Source: Euryarchaeota archaeon UBA39 (lineage in GTDB: Archaea > Thermoplasmatota > Poseidoniia > Poseidoniales > Thalassarchaeaceae). Taken from it: a stretch of 6,330 nucleotides of DNA. The stretch spans positions 1 through 6,330 of the forward strand of contig DAQW01000068.1 in NCBI GenBank assembly GCA_002503045.1, written 5' to 3'. Both the position numbers and the translations under genes were made by a program. The notes beneath the pieces were generated by a model. The model was not told where the DNA came from and ran no database searches. It saw only the letters and a program-made list of their open reading frames with translations. Positions within the stretch are counted from its first letter, which is position 1, and every line of letters begins with the position of its first letter. Below, piece by piece: positions 1-6,207 of this stretch.

Positions 1-2418
1 CAAAACCTCAACAGGAGAAGACCATGTTCCATCTACTAATTTGATGAATTTCAACGAAGATGATGCATTAAAGAAAATATGTGGAACAAGATCGTAGTCA
101 ACCGCTAGTGAGAATGTATCATTGGTTACATGAGGAACGGGAATAAACGACCAATCAGAAGCCGAATTACAATCGGACCATCCTCCTGAACATGAGGTAT
201 ACATGATTCCATCTGTAGCATAGTCTTCGTGAAGATAGACTGCATGAACAGTGCCATCAACAGCTACTTCTATGTCTGAAGTAGCAAATGCCGTTCCCGT
301 AGAATTTTGAGCGACTTGGACATATGATGTCCAGCCGTTGTAGGAATTATTGGTCTGGACATTGAAGCTATTGGTAGAATTAGAAACGGTATAAGATAGC
401 CAAGCGTCTCCTGAAGGATTGATGGATGAATCAAAGCCTGCTCGGCTTCTAAAGTCATTAGATGCTGAAGAAGCAGTCCAATTTGATGAATCTAAACAGT
501 CTTCTGATTGTACACAACGATTAGTTTGGAGTAGGTAAGTGGTGAATGGAGCGGCAATGATTTCTAAATCGCCATCATCAAATTGGATTATTTCAGTATT
601 GTACGTATTTGCGGGTAATGTTGAAAGTTGTACATGGTTCCATTTTCCATTGGCCTTTGTTGCATAATGAGTGTCGTTGTTGGTAGTATCGTAACCTATG
701 TCAGACCAAGCGAGATGAGGAATATCATTCTCATCAAAAAGAATACTGAGGTCGCCAACTGATGAACCTGCTGCGGATGAATACGGATACTCATAGACCC
801 AAATTCCATTGTCATACATGGCAAATCGAAGATTATCTGCATTATCATCAGTATACAGAATTGCAGGGCATCCATCGGAACGGAATGCCATGTCTATCTT
901 GCGACCATTTCCTGAGTTATCCAATTCCTCTGCTGGCAAAATATTGGTTTCATGAAGGAAGGGATCAGCCCCCCCACAATCAACCGATTCATATTCAGAA
1001 TCCAAGCCCAATTCAACAACATTCGCTAAATTATCACTCGAACTGTCTCCAAGAGCTTCTGTGTTTTCATAACCTAAACGACCATTGACTGAAGTACCCC
1101 AACACTTGACTGGCATGTTACCCGCCTGTTTCAACATACAAGCAAAATTCTCACCAACTTCTACAGCAAATGGATTGGGGCTTGAGCCTAAAGCAATGGC
1201 TGGGAGATTTGCCCCCATTTCATTCACATCATCTCCTCTGTGAGCACTTGGACCACTAACACCAATTCCCAAATGACCGAATAGATTTCCTCCCCAACAC
1301 TTCACGTTATTGTTGCTTAATGCTACACAAACGTGATCATATCCAGCATCGATGGTTCGAATAGTTGTGGAACCTGTAGCAGTTAAACTGATTGTAGAAA
1401 GACTGCTAATTGGTTCGGAGCCTGAATCTCCGTAGTTATTGCTGTGACCTAACCCTAGTTGGCCTACATCATTCAACCCCCAACAAATTGCTTGATTGTT
1501 GTCCAGTAAGGCACAAGTGAATCCTTCTCCTGCTGTAATATCGATAGCATAGCGCCCAGACGGGAATGAAATATTGGTTAGAGTCTCTGCTGACTCATCT
1601 AGAATATCTTCTGTACTTCCAATACCGAGTTGACCGTAGTCATTGCCACCCCAACAAGCAACATCTCCTGTGTCGTAGAGTACGCATGTATGGTCAGCCC
1701 CTAACGCCATATCAGAAACTGTAACTCCAGAAGGAAGAGGGACATATGATACAGAGTCGCCAACTTGATCAGATTCTTGTCCAAGATCTGTTGTGTTGCC
1801 CATACCAAGCTGTCCGTTGCTATTTTCGCCCCAGCAGGTCATACTTCCATCATCCAAAACAACACATGTATGATACCATCCAGCAGCAATTTGTGAAACA
1901 TTTCTACCTGTTGGAGATGGCCAAAATGGGAGATAATCTCCGGTCTCGAGATATCCGTCTCCAGCACCGTTGGAATCAGTATATCCTAATCCAAGAGCAT
2001 TGATGTCTCCAAAACATTTCACAGAATTGTTCGTGAAAAGTATGCAAGTATGGGCCATTCCCAATGCAGCGCTCTCAGGTATCAGGTCAGTTCCCAAGTT
2101 CAGATAGGGCAATTGATCCCCCATTTCATCAACTTCATCACCCATACTTTCTGAGTTACCAATACCCAACTGACCTGCGGTGTTGTTCCCCCAACACTTC
2201 ATGAGGTCCCCTTCAGTAATCACACATGAGTGCCCTCCGCCAACAAAAAGTGAAGCTACATCGTTATTGGATGGTACTTCTGAAACATCATCAATTAAAT
2301 CCAATGAGGTATCGATTTCAGATTGGAAACCATTCGAAGTATACCCAACTTGAGCCATTGTAATCATGAGGAAAACAAGTACTAGAGATCGGGCTTTCAA
2401 AGCATAGCGGCTGCTCAT
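1..2418 (-). CDS. Secreted RCC1-repeat / second-propeller protein, 3' end beyond the window (partial)
   Basis: The frame is open from an ATG at 2418 to the left edge: 806 codons with no stop. Residues 1-24 look like a signal peptide (basic SSRYALKAR, then LVLVFLMITMAQV), so the product is probably exported. Residues about 56-450 hold seven RCC1-type repeats of 57-63 residues with the pattern H-[ST]-C...C-W-G-x-N-x-x-G-Q-L-G-x-G, enough for a complete seven-bladed propeller. Each repeat has two cysteines: 65/75, 125/135, 185/195, 245/255, 302/312, 364/374 and 427/439. From about residue 505 a different repeat of about 52 residues begins, with units like DENDIPHLAWSD followed by YATKANGKW, resembling sialidase/BNR-type propeller blades. 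Twelve N-x-S/T sequons fit a glycosylated surface protein. RCC1 folds usually bind protein or other partners; the ligand here is unknown. The start is supported by a TATA-like box 25 bp upstream, and an in-frame stop lies just before this ATG. Confidence 0.9.
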   Translation of the reverse strand, partial: MSSRYALKARSLVLVFLMITMAQVGYTSNGFQSEIDTSLDLIDDVSEVPSNNDVASLFVGGGHSCVITEGDLMKCWGNNTAGQLGIGNSESMGDEVDEMGDQLPYLNLGTDLIPESAALGMAHTCILFTNNSVKCFGDINALGLGYTDSNGAGDGYLETGDYLPFWPSPTGRNVSQIAAGWYHTCVVLDDGSMTCWGENSNGQLGMGNTTDLGQESDQVGDSVSYVPLPSGVTVSDMALGADHTCVLYDTGDVACWGGNDYGQLGIGSTEDILDESAETLTNISFPSGRYAIDITAGEGFTCALLDNNQAICWGLNDVGQLGLGHSNNYGDSGSEPISSLSTISLTATGSTTIRTIDAGYDHVCVALSNNNVKCWGGNLFGHLGIGVSGPSAHRGDDVNEMGANLPAIALGSSPNPFAVEVGENFACMLKQAGNMPVKCWGTSVNGRLGYENTEALGDSSSDNLANVVELGLDSEYESVDCGGADPFLHETNILPAEELDNSGNGRKIDMAFRSDGCPAILYTDDNADNLRFAMYDNGIWVYEYPYSSAAGSSVGDLSILFDENDIPHLAWSDIGYDTTNNDTHYATKANGKWNHVQLSTLPANTYNTEIIQFDDGDLEIIAAPFTTYLLQTNRCVQSEDCLDSSNWTASSASNDFRSRAGFDSSINPSGDAWLSYTVSNSTNSFNVQTNNSYNGWTSYVQVAQNSTGTAFATSDIEVAVDGTVHAVYLHEDYATDGIMYTSCSGGWSDCNSASDWSFIPVPHVTNDTFSLAVDYDLVPHIFFNASSSLKFIKLVDGTWSSPVEVL

Positions 2419-2439
2419 GACGTTTACCAGATTTTCATG

Positions 2440-2447
2440 ATATTTTA
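2440..2447 (-). promoter_or_regulatory. Putative TATA box of the RCC1-repeat gene
   Basis: On the minus strand TAAAATAT is centred about 25 bp before the ATG at 2418. That is the usual archaeal TATA-to-start-site distance, so transcription would begin at or next to the start codon and give a leaderless mRNA. No Shine-Dalgarno sequence is evident before this ATG (GGTAAACGTC precedes it), which agrees. The call rests on spacing and composition only. Confidence 0.45.
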
Positions 2448-2454
2448 CATCCAG

Positions 2455-2468
2455 CCGTTCATGAACGG
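2455..2468. repeat. Perfect 14-bp palindrome, candidate operator
   Basis: CCGTTCATGAACGG is its own reverse complement with no spacer. It ends 8 bp upstream of the putative TATA box of the RCC1-repeat gene, where a dimeric regulator could act on transcription factor B recruitment. A zero-loop palindrome suits a dimer binding site better than an RNA hairpin. Which protein might bind is not known. Confidence 0.45.
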
Positions 2469-2495
2469 TTTGAGCGTTTTTTTGATGATTTGTGG

Positions 2496-2514
2496 CGGTC
2501 CCCGTAGGGGACCG
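2496..2514. repeat. 8-bp inverted repeat with 3-base loop
   Basis: CGGTCCCCGTAGGGGACCG has arms CGGTCCCC and GGGGACCG around GTA and is GC-rich within an AT-rich intergenic region. It ends 3 bp before the putative TATA box of the exporter gene. It could be an operator or a DNA cruciform. It is unlikely to be a terminator, because no gene ends here on either strand and no T-tract follows directly. Confidence 0.5.
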
Positions 2515-2515
2515 T

Positions 2516-2523
2516 GAAATATC
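2516..2523 (+). promoter_or_regulatory. Putative TATA box of the LysE-family gene
   Basis: GAAATATC is the only AT-rich block between the GC-rich inverted repeat and the gene. Its centre lies about 25 bp before the ATG at 2545 and only about 16 bp before the ATG at 2536. By archaeal promoter spacing it would give a leaderless mRNA starting at the second ATG. It is a weak match judged by eye. Confidence 0.35.
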
Positions 2524-2535
2524 AGAATAGGACGC

Positions 2536-3153
2536 ATGGGACATATGGTCGGATTAGCAGCGGTTGGATCGTTGCTTGCATTCGTTGCAATTGGCCTCAT
2601 TACTCCTGGACCAAATAATCTAACTGCGTTGATTCATTCAGGATTGCATGGATTTCGTTCCAACTTTCCTTTGATTTTTGGTATGGCAATCGGATTCATC
2701 AGCCTACAATTTGTCGTCCTAATACTTGTTGATTTCATCAACCAAAATAATACGATGTCAATTGTCTTACATTGGATAGGTGTTTCTTTTATCCTTATTA
2801 TAGCACTGGTAATTGGTCGATTGAGACCACATAAATTAGAACGACAAAATTTACCACGACTGGGATTCAAAACTGGATTCTCCATGCAATGGGTAAATGG
2901 AAAAGAATGGGGGTTTGTTACAATATATATGGTCACCTTACTCGATGATTTTGGAGGTGGATTTGAGGGAGGGATTTTGATCATTGGAATTGTCAGTTCT
3001 GTTTGTGTAATGGCCATTCTAGTATGGTCATATTTTGGTGCGAATCTTGAACAATATATGACTGACCCCAAGATTGCACCTAAGCTATTTCCAATTCTAG
3101 GATTAGCTCTCGCAGGACTTGGAATAATTATTGGATTGAATGGTGTTAGTTAG
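2536..3153 (+). CDS. LysE/RhtB-family exporter, EamB-like
   Basis: This is an integral membrane protein of 205 residues, the normal length for LysE/RhtB amino-acid and metabolite exporters. The family signature TPGPNN is at residues 23-28 in the first membrane segment. It is followed by SGLHGFRSNFPLIFGMAIGF, which matches the family's loop and second helix. Six hydrophobic segments can be placed at about 5-24, 44-67, 74-94, 124-140, 146-167 and 183-202. The central motif reads QWVNGKEW (118-125), resembling the QFVN motif I recall from E. coli EamB (cysteine/O-acetylserine exporter) more than the common QxLNPK form. The substrate cannot be read from sequence. Two starts are possible: ATG 2536, with a weak AGGA 3 nt upstream, and ATG 2545, which fits the TATA spacing and the N-terminal length of EamB better. 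The gene is divergent from the RCC1-repeat gene and overlaps the regulator gene tail to tail by 8 bp. Confidence 0.9.
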   Translation: MGHMVGLAAVGSLLAFVAIGLITPGPNNLTALIHSGLHGFRSNFPLIFGMAIGFISLQFVVLILVDFINQNNTMSIVLHWIGVSFILIIALVIGRLRPHKLERQNLPRLGFKTGFSMQWVNGKEWGFVTIYMVTLLDDFGGGFEGGILIIGIVSSVCVMAILVWSYFGANLEQYMTDPKIAPKLFPILGLALAGLGIIIGLNGVS

Positions 3154-3793
3154 ATTTTTTAGAACGCCAAGCGTGTATTATCGAGGACTCCGCCCTTTGG
3201 AGATGTTCAGAAATTGTGGATTGTCGCAAACCGAGTGTCGTCGCAATCTCTCTTTGTGTACATTTTCTTGGAAACTCATAGTATCCAAGATTGAGGGCTG
3301 TTTCCATCACAAGATTTCGCTTTTCGGCCAAAGTAATTGATGATGGCTCAGTACTGAATTCTTCAAACATCCTTAATTCTGAATCTACAGACATTTCTCT
3401 TAATATCCGAAGAGTCTTAAGAATCTCAGACTTTAAGCCTCGCAAGGTGATGAAAATATGTTCAGGAGTAACTTCTGAGGGTTGGGTAAACCAAACTCCT
3501 TGGAGAGACCCCATATTTCTAGCAAATCTGCCCCCTAATTCTCCAATGATTATGGAAGAACCCTCCTCTTCCTTCAGAATTTCAACGACATGTAATGCGG
3601 GTACCTCTTGATAATCAGAAAGAGGTGCCGTATGCTTGACATGAAGAATTGCACGGATTTTTAAATCTGGATGGGTAACATTTTCCATTGAAATAAATTC
3701 GACTAAATCAAAAAAATCTAGCAACTGAGAAGCATCTATTGAAGCAAAATTTTCAGGACGAATCCGAACACTAAGGTTTCTTAATGCTGACAT
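3146..3793 (-). CDS. Bat-type helix-turn-helix (HTH_10) transcriptional regulator
   Basis: The protein has 215 residues. The C-terminal part (about 152-206) matches the archaeal HTH_10 / Bat DNA-binding family: ITLAEKRNLVMETALNLGYY, then EFPRKCTQREIATTLGL and the recognition helix around RQSTISEHLQRAE (190-202). The signature LGYYEFPR and the T-x-SEHLxRAE helix are typical. Residues 1-145 form a separate mixed alpha/beta domain, probably for sensing or dimerisation, with no motif I can name. The ATG at 3793 lies 25 bp after the stop of the 686-residue gene on the same strand, so it is probably the last gene of that operon. A weak AT-rich element (TGAATAAG, 3814-3821) about 25 bp upstream could also give it a leaderless promoter of its own. 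It may regulate its own cluster or the divergent promoters nearby; the targets are inferred, not shown. It overlaps the exporter gene by 8 bp at the 3' ends. Confidence 0.88.
   Translation of the reverse strand: MSALRNLSVRIRPENFASIDASQLLDFFDLVEFISMENVTHPDLKIRAILHVKHTAPLSDYQEVPALHVVEILKEEEGSSIIIGELGGRFARNMGSLQGVWFTQPSEVTPEHIFITLRGLKSEILKTLRILREMSVDSELRMFEEFSTEPSSITLAEKRNLVMETALNLGYYEFPRKCTQREIATTLGLRQSTISEHLQRAESSIIHAWRSKKSN
3155..3160 (+). terminator. Possible oligo-T terminator of the exporter gene
   Basis: A run of six T begins one base after the exporter stop codon. Archaeal RNA polymerase can terminate at oligo-T tracts without a hairpin, so this could end the plus-strand transcript. The tract also encodes the lysine pair near the C-terminus of the opposite-strand regulator, so it may be coincidental. 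No hairpin is seen before it. Confidence 0.3.
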
Positions 3794-3818
3794 AAATATC
3801 CGTTATTCAACAACTTAT

Positions 3819-5879
3819 TCAGGACATGTCATTTCTCTTTCGAGACAACTTATTACTGTAATAATAACACATCTTCAAAAGACGTAGATAATGGCCTAGG
3901 CCATCTTTTTCCATCTTTTCTTGGAGTTGAGTGTTTTCCATCAAAACATCTCCCCAAATATTGGCTGCTGTACCTTTCTTGCCCTTAGGCAGTTGGAAAG
4001 TATCTTTCACGGTCGGCTCTAACAAACTCTTCCATACTGCATTCGGATTAACTGCACAAGTGACCTCTACAACCACTTCGTTCTCTCTAACTCCAGTGCC
4101 TTGTTGCCAAGATCCTGGGCCCATGTCTGCCAAGAATGGCATACACAAATCTAGTACAGAAAGTCCAGTGACTGGGTCTGCTCCTGTCAATTCTGTGAAC
4201 GCATCACGTAATTTCCCACGATCTGCACCACGTTGACCAGTCATCATTCGAAGTTTATCAATTGAAGTTGGTACAAGGAATCGGATATCTGTGTAGTACA
4301 CCAACGGCTCATCAGAAGTCAATGGAGAGAACAGCTTCTGGTAAGGTGCACCATCTCCAGATTGATCCGTGATCAAATCTAACGGATATACTGTCTTTAG
4401 AGCATTAGTAGCTACAGACTGGATTAAACGATTCATTAGACGCTGTGGAGCAGCACTGACTTCGTTAAAGGTTGCTTGATATTCTTCCATTTGGAGAACT
4501 TCGTAACCTCTTACAGCAAGTAGTGAATGTACAGTCGGACCTTGTTGAACTCCATCTTCTCCGCCCCAGTTTGCTTGAGAAATCCATCTCTGTCCTCGAG
4601 CCTTGGAACTTGGAGTAATGAGATCAGCATATTGACTCATTCTTCGAGTAACACGGTTCTGGAAATCTGCTTGATCTAACTTTGTGAATACAGTGGCTTG
4701 ATAATTCCCCTTAAGGGCGTGATCAGCAACTTGACTTGCGCTTACATTTGTTAGTAGGTTAGCTTGATCTTGAGGATAAACGAGAAGACGTCGTCGACCT
4801 GCTCCTTCGCCCAATGTTCCAATATTCGGATCAGTGATTAGGTAACCCAGTGTTGCTGTATACTCAAACAACCGACCATAACGATCTTCATCACTGGCCT
4901 TCTGAATCCACTCATCAAGACCTGGTTCAACGATATGCATCTCAAGAGGAACTAAATCTGAACCTCCGCCAAACATCTGGCGAACAGTTGCTGAATTCAT
5001 CATTCCCATGATAGTGTACAATGATGTCTTTCCTGAAGTAAGGAAGATATCGGTGATTCCATCTTCACCGAATGAGTCTCTTCTGTCAGGCATATTGACC
5101 AGGAGATTGAAAGCAGATGGAGTCTCTCGATTTCCATTGACTGCATTCCAAATCCAATCGAATGGTCTAGTCATAAGGTAACCATTTGCGTCTTTTCCAA
5201 AACCAGCAGGAGAGTATCGAATCCATCCCAATCTATTGTTGTAAGTAACATTCCTATGCATCAATGATGGATAGTATACTCTTTCTTGGGGATCAGAGCC
5301 AGGTACCACACCACGGTGCCCAAGGCCCCAGACTAAGGGTTCCCATTCAGGGAATCCATCATCAGTTACTCCAAGGAACATATGGTTATCAGATGGAAGA
5401 TCGAAATCTGTTGGATCGCTGCGAACTTGAAGTGAGCTGCCCATTCTATCTTCATCTCCAGTTGAACAGAAAACAAGTGTCTGAGTAGTAACAACTGTTG
5501 CGGGAGTCCACATGTTGGCTTGCAATATTGTCTTCTGCTTAATCCAATCAGCCATTGTGTTCAAATCTCTTTCAAATCGGAAGCGCTCTGATTCAATCCA
5601 ACTAGAACCAAGTACAATGTTAGTGTTCAAGAATTTTGGAGAGCCTTTGCCAATGTATCTTCGTCGAGGGTCTTCAACTGTCATATCGGAATCCATCTGA
5701 GGGGCCCATGGACCTGAACGTGGAATATATTGGAGAAAATCTTCATCGTCAAATGCATACGATTGAGGAGATGCAATAGCACGCTCAACTTGACCCATTA
5801 GCTCAACATAAGTTTCTGTCGCCTGAATTCGCCTGTGCTGGCGAAGTTTTTCATCTGAAATCGAACGGTGTTCCCACAT
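3819..5879 (-). CDS. Large soluble protein of unknown function (686 residues)
   Basis: I do not recognise a family. The frame is uninterrupted, and its reading-frame character and composition fit its neighbours, so it is very probably a real gene. There is no signal peptide and no membrane segment, so a cytoplasmic location is inferred. The N-terminus (about 7-36) is charged and probably helical. The middle is rich in Gly, Asp, Trp and Pro, with glycine-rich turns such as FGGGSDLVP (303-311) and GEGAGRRRLL (357-366). The C-terminus (about 637-682) looks like a long helix ending in a basic, aromatic segment around KMCYYYSNKLSRKR. It has only four cysteines (138, 579, 608, 671), arguing against a metal cluster or zinc site. 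The start ATG is 13 bp after the stop of the 88-residue membrane protein gene, with a weak GTGAGAT upstream. The tight spacing suggests it works with that protein, perhaps as a membrane-linked assembly, which is inference. Confidence 0.85.
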   Translation of the reverse strand: MWEHRSISDEKLRQHRRIQATETYVELMGQVERAIASPQSYAFDDEDFLQYIPRSGPWAPQMDSDMTVEDPRRRYIGKGSPKFLNTNIVLGSSWIESERFRFERDLNTMADWIKQKTILQANMWTPATVVTTQTLVFCSTGDEDRMGSSLQVRSDPTDFDLPSDNHMFLGVTDDGFPEWEPLVWGLGHRGVVPGSDPQERVYYPSLMHRNVTYNNRLGWIRYSPAGFGKDANGYLMTRPFDWIWNAVNGNRETPSAFNLLVNMPDRRDSFGEDGITDIFLTSGKTSLYTIMGMMNSATVRQMFGGGSDLVPLEMHIVEPGLDEWIQKASDEDRYGRLFEYTATLGYLITDPNIGTLGEGAGRRRLLVYPQDQANLLTNVSASQVADHALKGNYQATVFTKLDQADFQNRVTRRMSQYADLITPSSKARGQRWISQANWGGEDGVQQGPTVHSLLAVRGYEVLQMEEYQATFNEVSAAPQRLMNRLIQSVATNALKTVYPLDLITDQSGDGAPYQKLFSPLTSDEPLVYYTDIRFLVPTSIDKLRMMTGQRGADRGKLRDAFTELTGADPVTGLSVLDLCMPFLADMGPGSWQQGTGVRENEVVVEVTCAVNPNAVWKSLLEPTVKDTFQLPKGKKGTAANIWGDVLMENTQLQEKMEKDGLGHYLRLLKMCYYYSNKLSRKRNDMS

Positions 5880-5892
5880 TTTATCTCACTCT

Positions 5893-6159
5893 CTAAAATT
5901 TCTTGTGAGGATCCTCATGTTCCTCTGGTTTGACGACTAACTTGTCTAAGAATGGCAATGGAATTAGTCCGGTCATCAAAATACCGACCACCAACTGAAT
6001 AAGGCCGAGTAAAATCTGCCCTACGTCCATCGATTCTTCGCGTATTCCCAACACAACCAACACCAGACCAAAGAGGGCCATAACATAAGGTGCTGCGTTC
6101 ATTTTCTCCATCTCCGGTGGCATCCGCTGGGATATCGTCATCCCTCCGTAGGCGTTCAC
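5893..6159 (-). CDS. Small membrane protein with two transmembrane segments
   Basis: The protein is up to 88 residues and has no family I recognise. Two hydrophobic segments are clear: about 24-39 (YVMALFGLVLVVLGI) and about 47-70 (VGQILLGLIQLVVGILMTGL and beyond). A short charged loop REESMD joins them, so this is a membrane hairpin with both ends on the same side. The hydrophilic tail ends KPEEHEDPHKKF. The start is uncertain. The longest frame begins at GTG 6159; ATG 6141 is about 24 bp after a TATA-like TATTAAA, as expected of a leaderless gene. ATGs at 6123, 6111 and 6102 still keep both membrane segments. An in-frame TAA at 6163-6165 excludes starts further upstream. It lies 13 bp before the 686-residue gene, and translation of the two is probably linked. 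A role as membrane anchor or partner for that protein is a guess from context. Confidence 0.75.
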   Translation of the reverse strand: MNAYGGMTISQRMPPEMEKMNAAPYVMALFGLVLVVLGIREESMDVGQILLGLIQLVVGILMTGLIPLPFLDKLVVKPEEHEDPHKKF

Positions 6160-6161
6160 GC

Positions 6162-6196
6162 TTTAATATCGATGTCGATAAAATAGTGCAAATATA
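6162..6196 (-). promoter_or_regulatory. Putative promoter of the membrane protein / orphan / regulator operon
   Basis: Within the 48-bp gap two TATA-like elements are seen on the minus strand: TATATTT (6190-6196) and TATTAAA (6162-6168). The first would place the RNA start near 6167, with a short leader before GTG 6159. The second would place it at about ATG 6141, leaderless. Either would drive the 88-residue gene and those after it. Read-through from the upstream partial gene is equally possible. Confidence 0.35.
6167..6180. repeat. Inverted repeat TATCGA-TG-TCGATA, candidate operator
   Basis: Perfect 6-bp arms are separated by 2 bp. The repeat lies between the two TATA-like elements in the gap upstream of the 88-residue membrane protein gene, overlapping the second by two bases. 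A dimeric regulator bound here would block either promoter. Short inverted repeats do occur by chance, so the call is tentative. No second copy was noticed before the other genes. Confidence 0.3.
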
Positions 6197-6207
6197 TCAA
6201 AATCTTC

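Noticed and set aside
762..2003. Plus-strand open frames opposite the RCC1-repeat gene (762-1088 and 1746-2003).
   Set aside because: The products are rich in His, Gln and Tyr with no domain, as expected of an antisense frame. The minus strand carries continuous RCC1 and propeller repeats.
1140..2235. The regularly spaced similar sequences in the RCC1 gene as a CRISPR-like or DNA repeat array.
   Set aside because: The similarity is at protein level (CWGxNxxGQLGxG every 57-63 residues) with diverged codons; there are no identical direct repeats with unique spacers.
2634..3071. Long minus-strand open frame opposite the exporter gene.
   Set aside because: Its translation has no recognisable domain, while the plus strand has a clear LysE-family protein with its signature motif and six membrane segments.
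5023..5066. SGKT (residues 282-285) in the 686-residue protein as a possible P-loop.
   Set aside because: A Walker A motif needs a glycine five residues before the GK glycine; here that residue is isoleucine. No Walker B motif follows in a suitable hydrophobic strand.
3931..5700. Plus-strand open frames opposite the 686-residue gene (3931-4236, 5264-5488 and 5512-5700).
   Set aside because: They are short, have no domain or start signal, and lie wholly within one uninterrupted minus-strand gene.
5906..5917. 12-bp palindrome TGAGGATCCTCA upstream of the 686-residue gene.
   Set aside because: It lies inside the coding sequence of the 88-residue protein, and about one or two 12-bp palindromes are expected by chance in a window this size.
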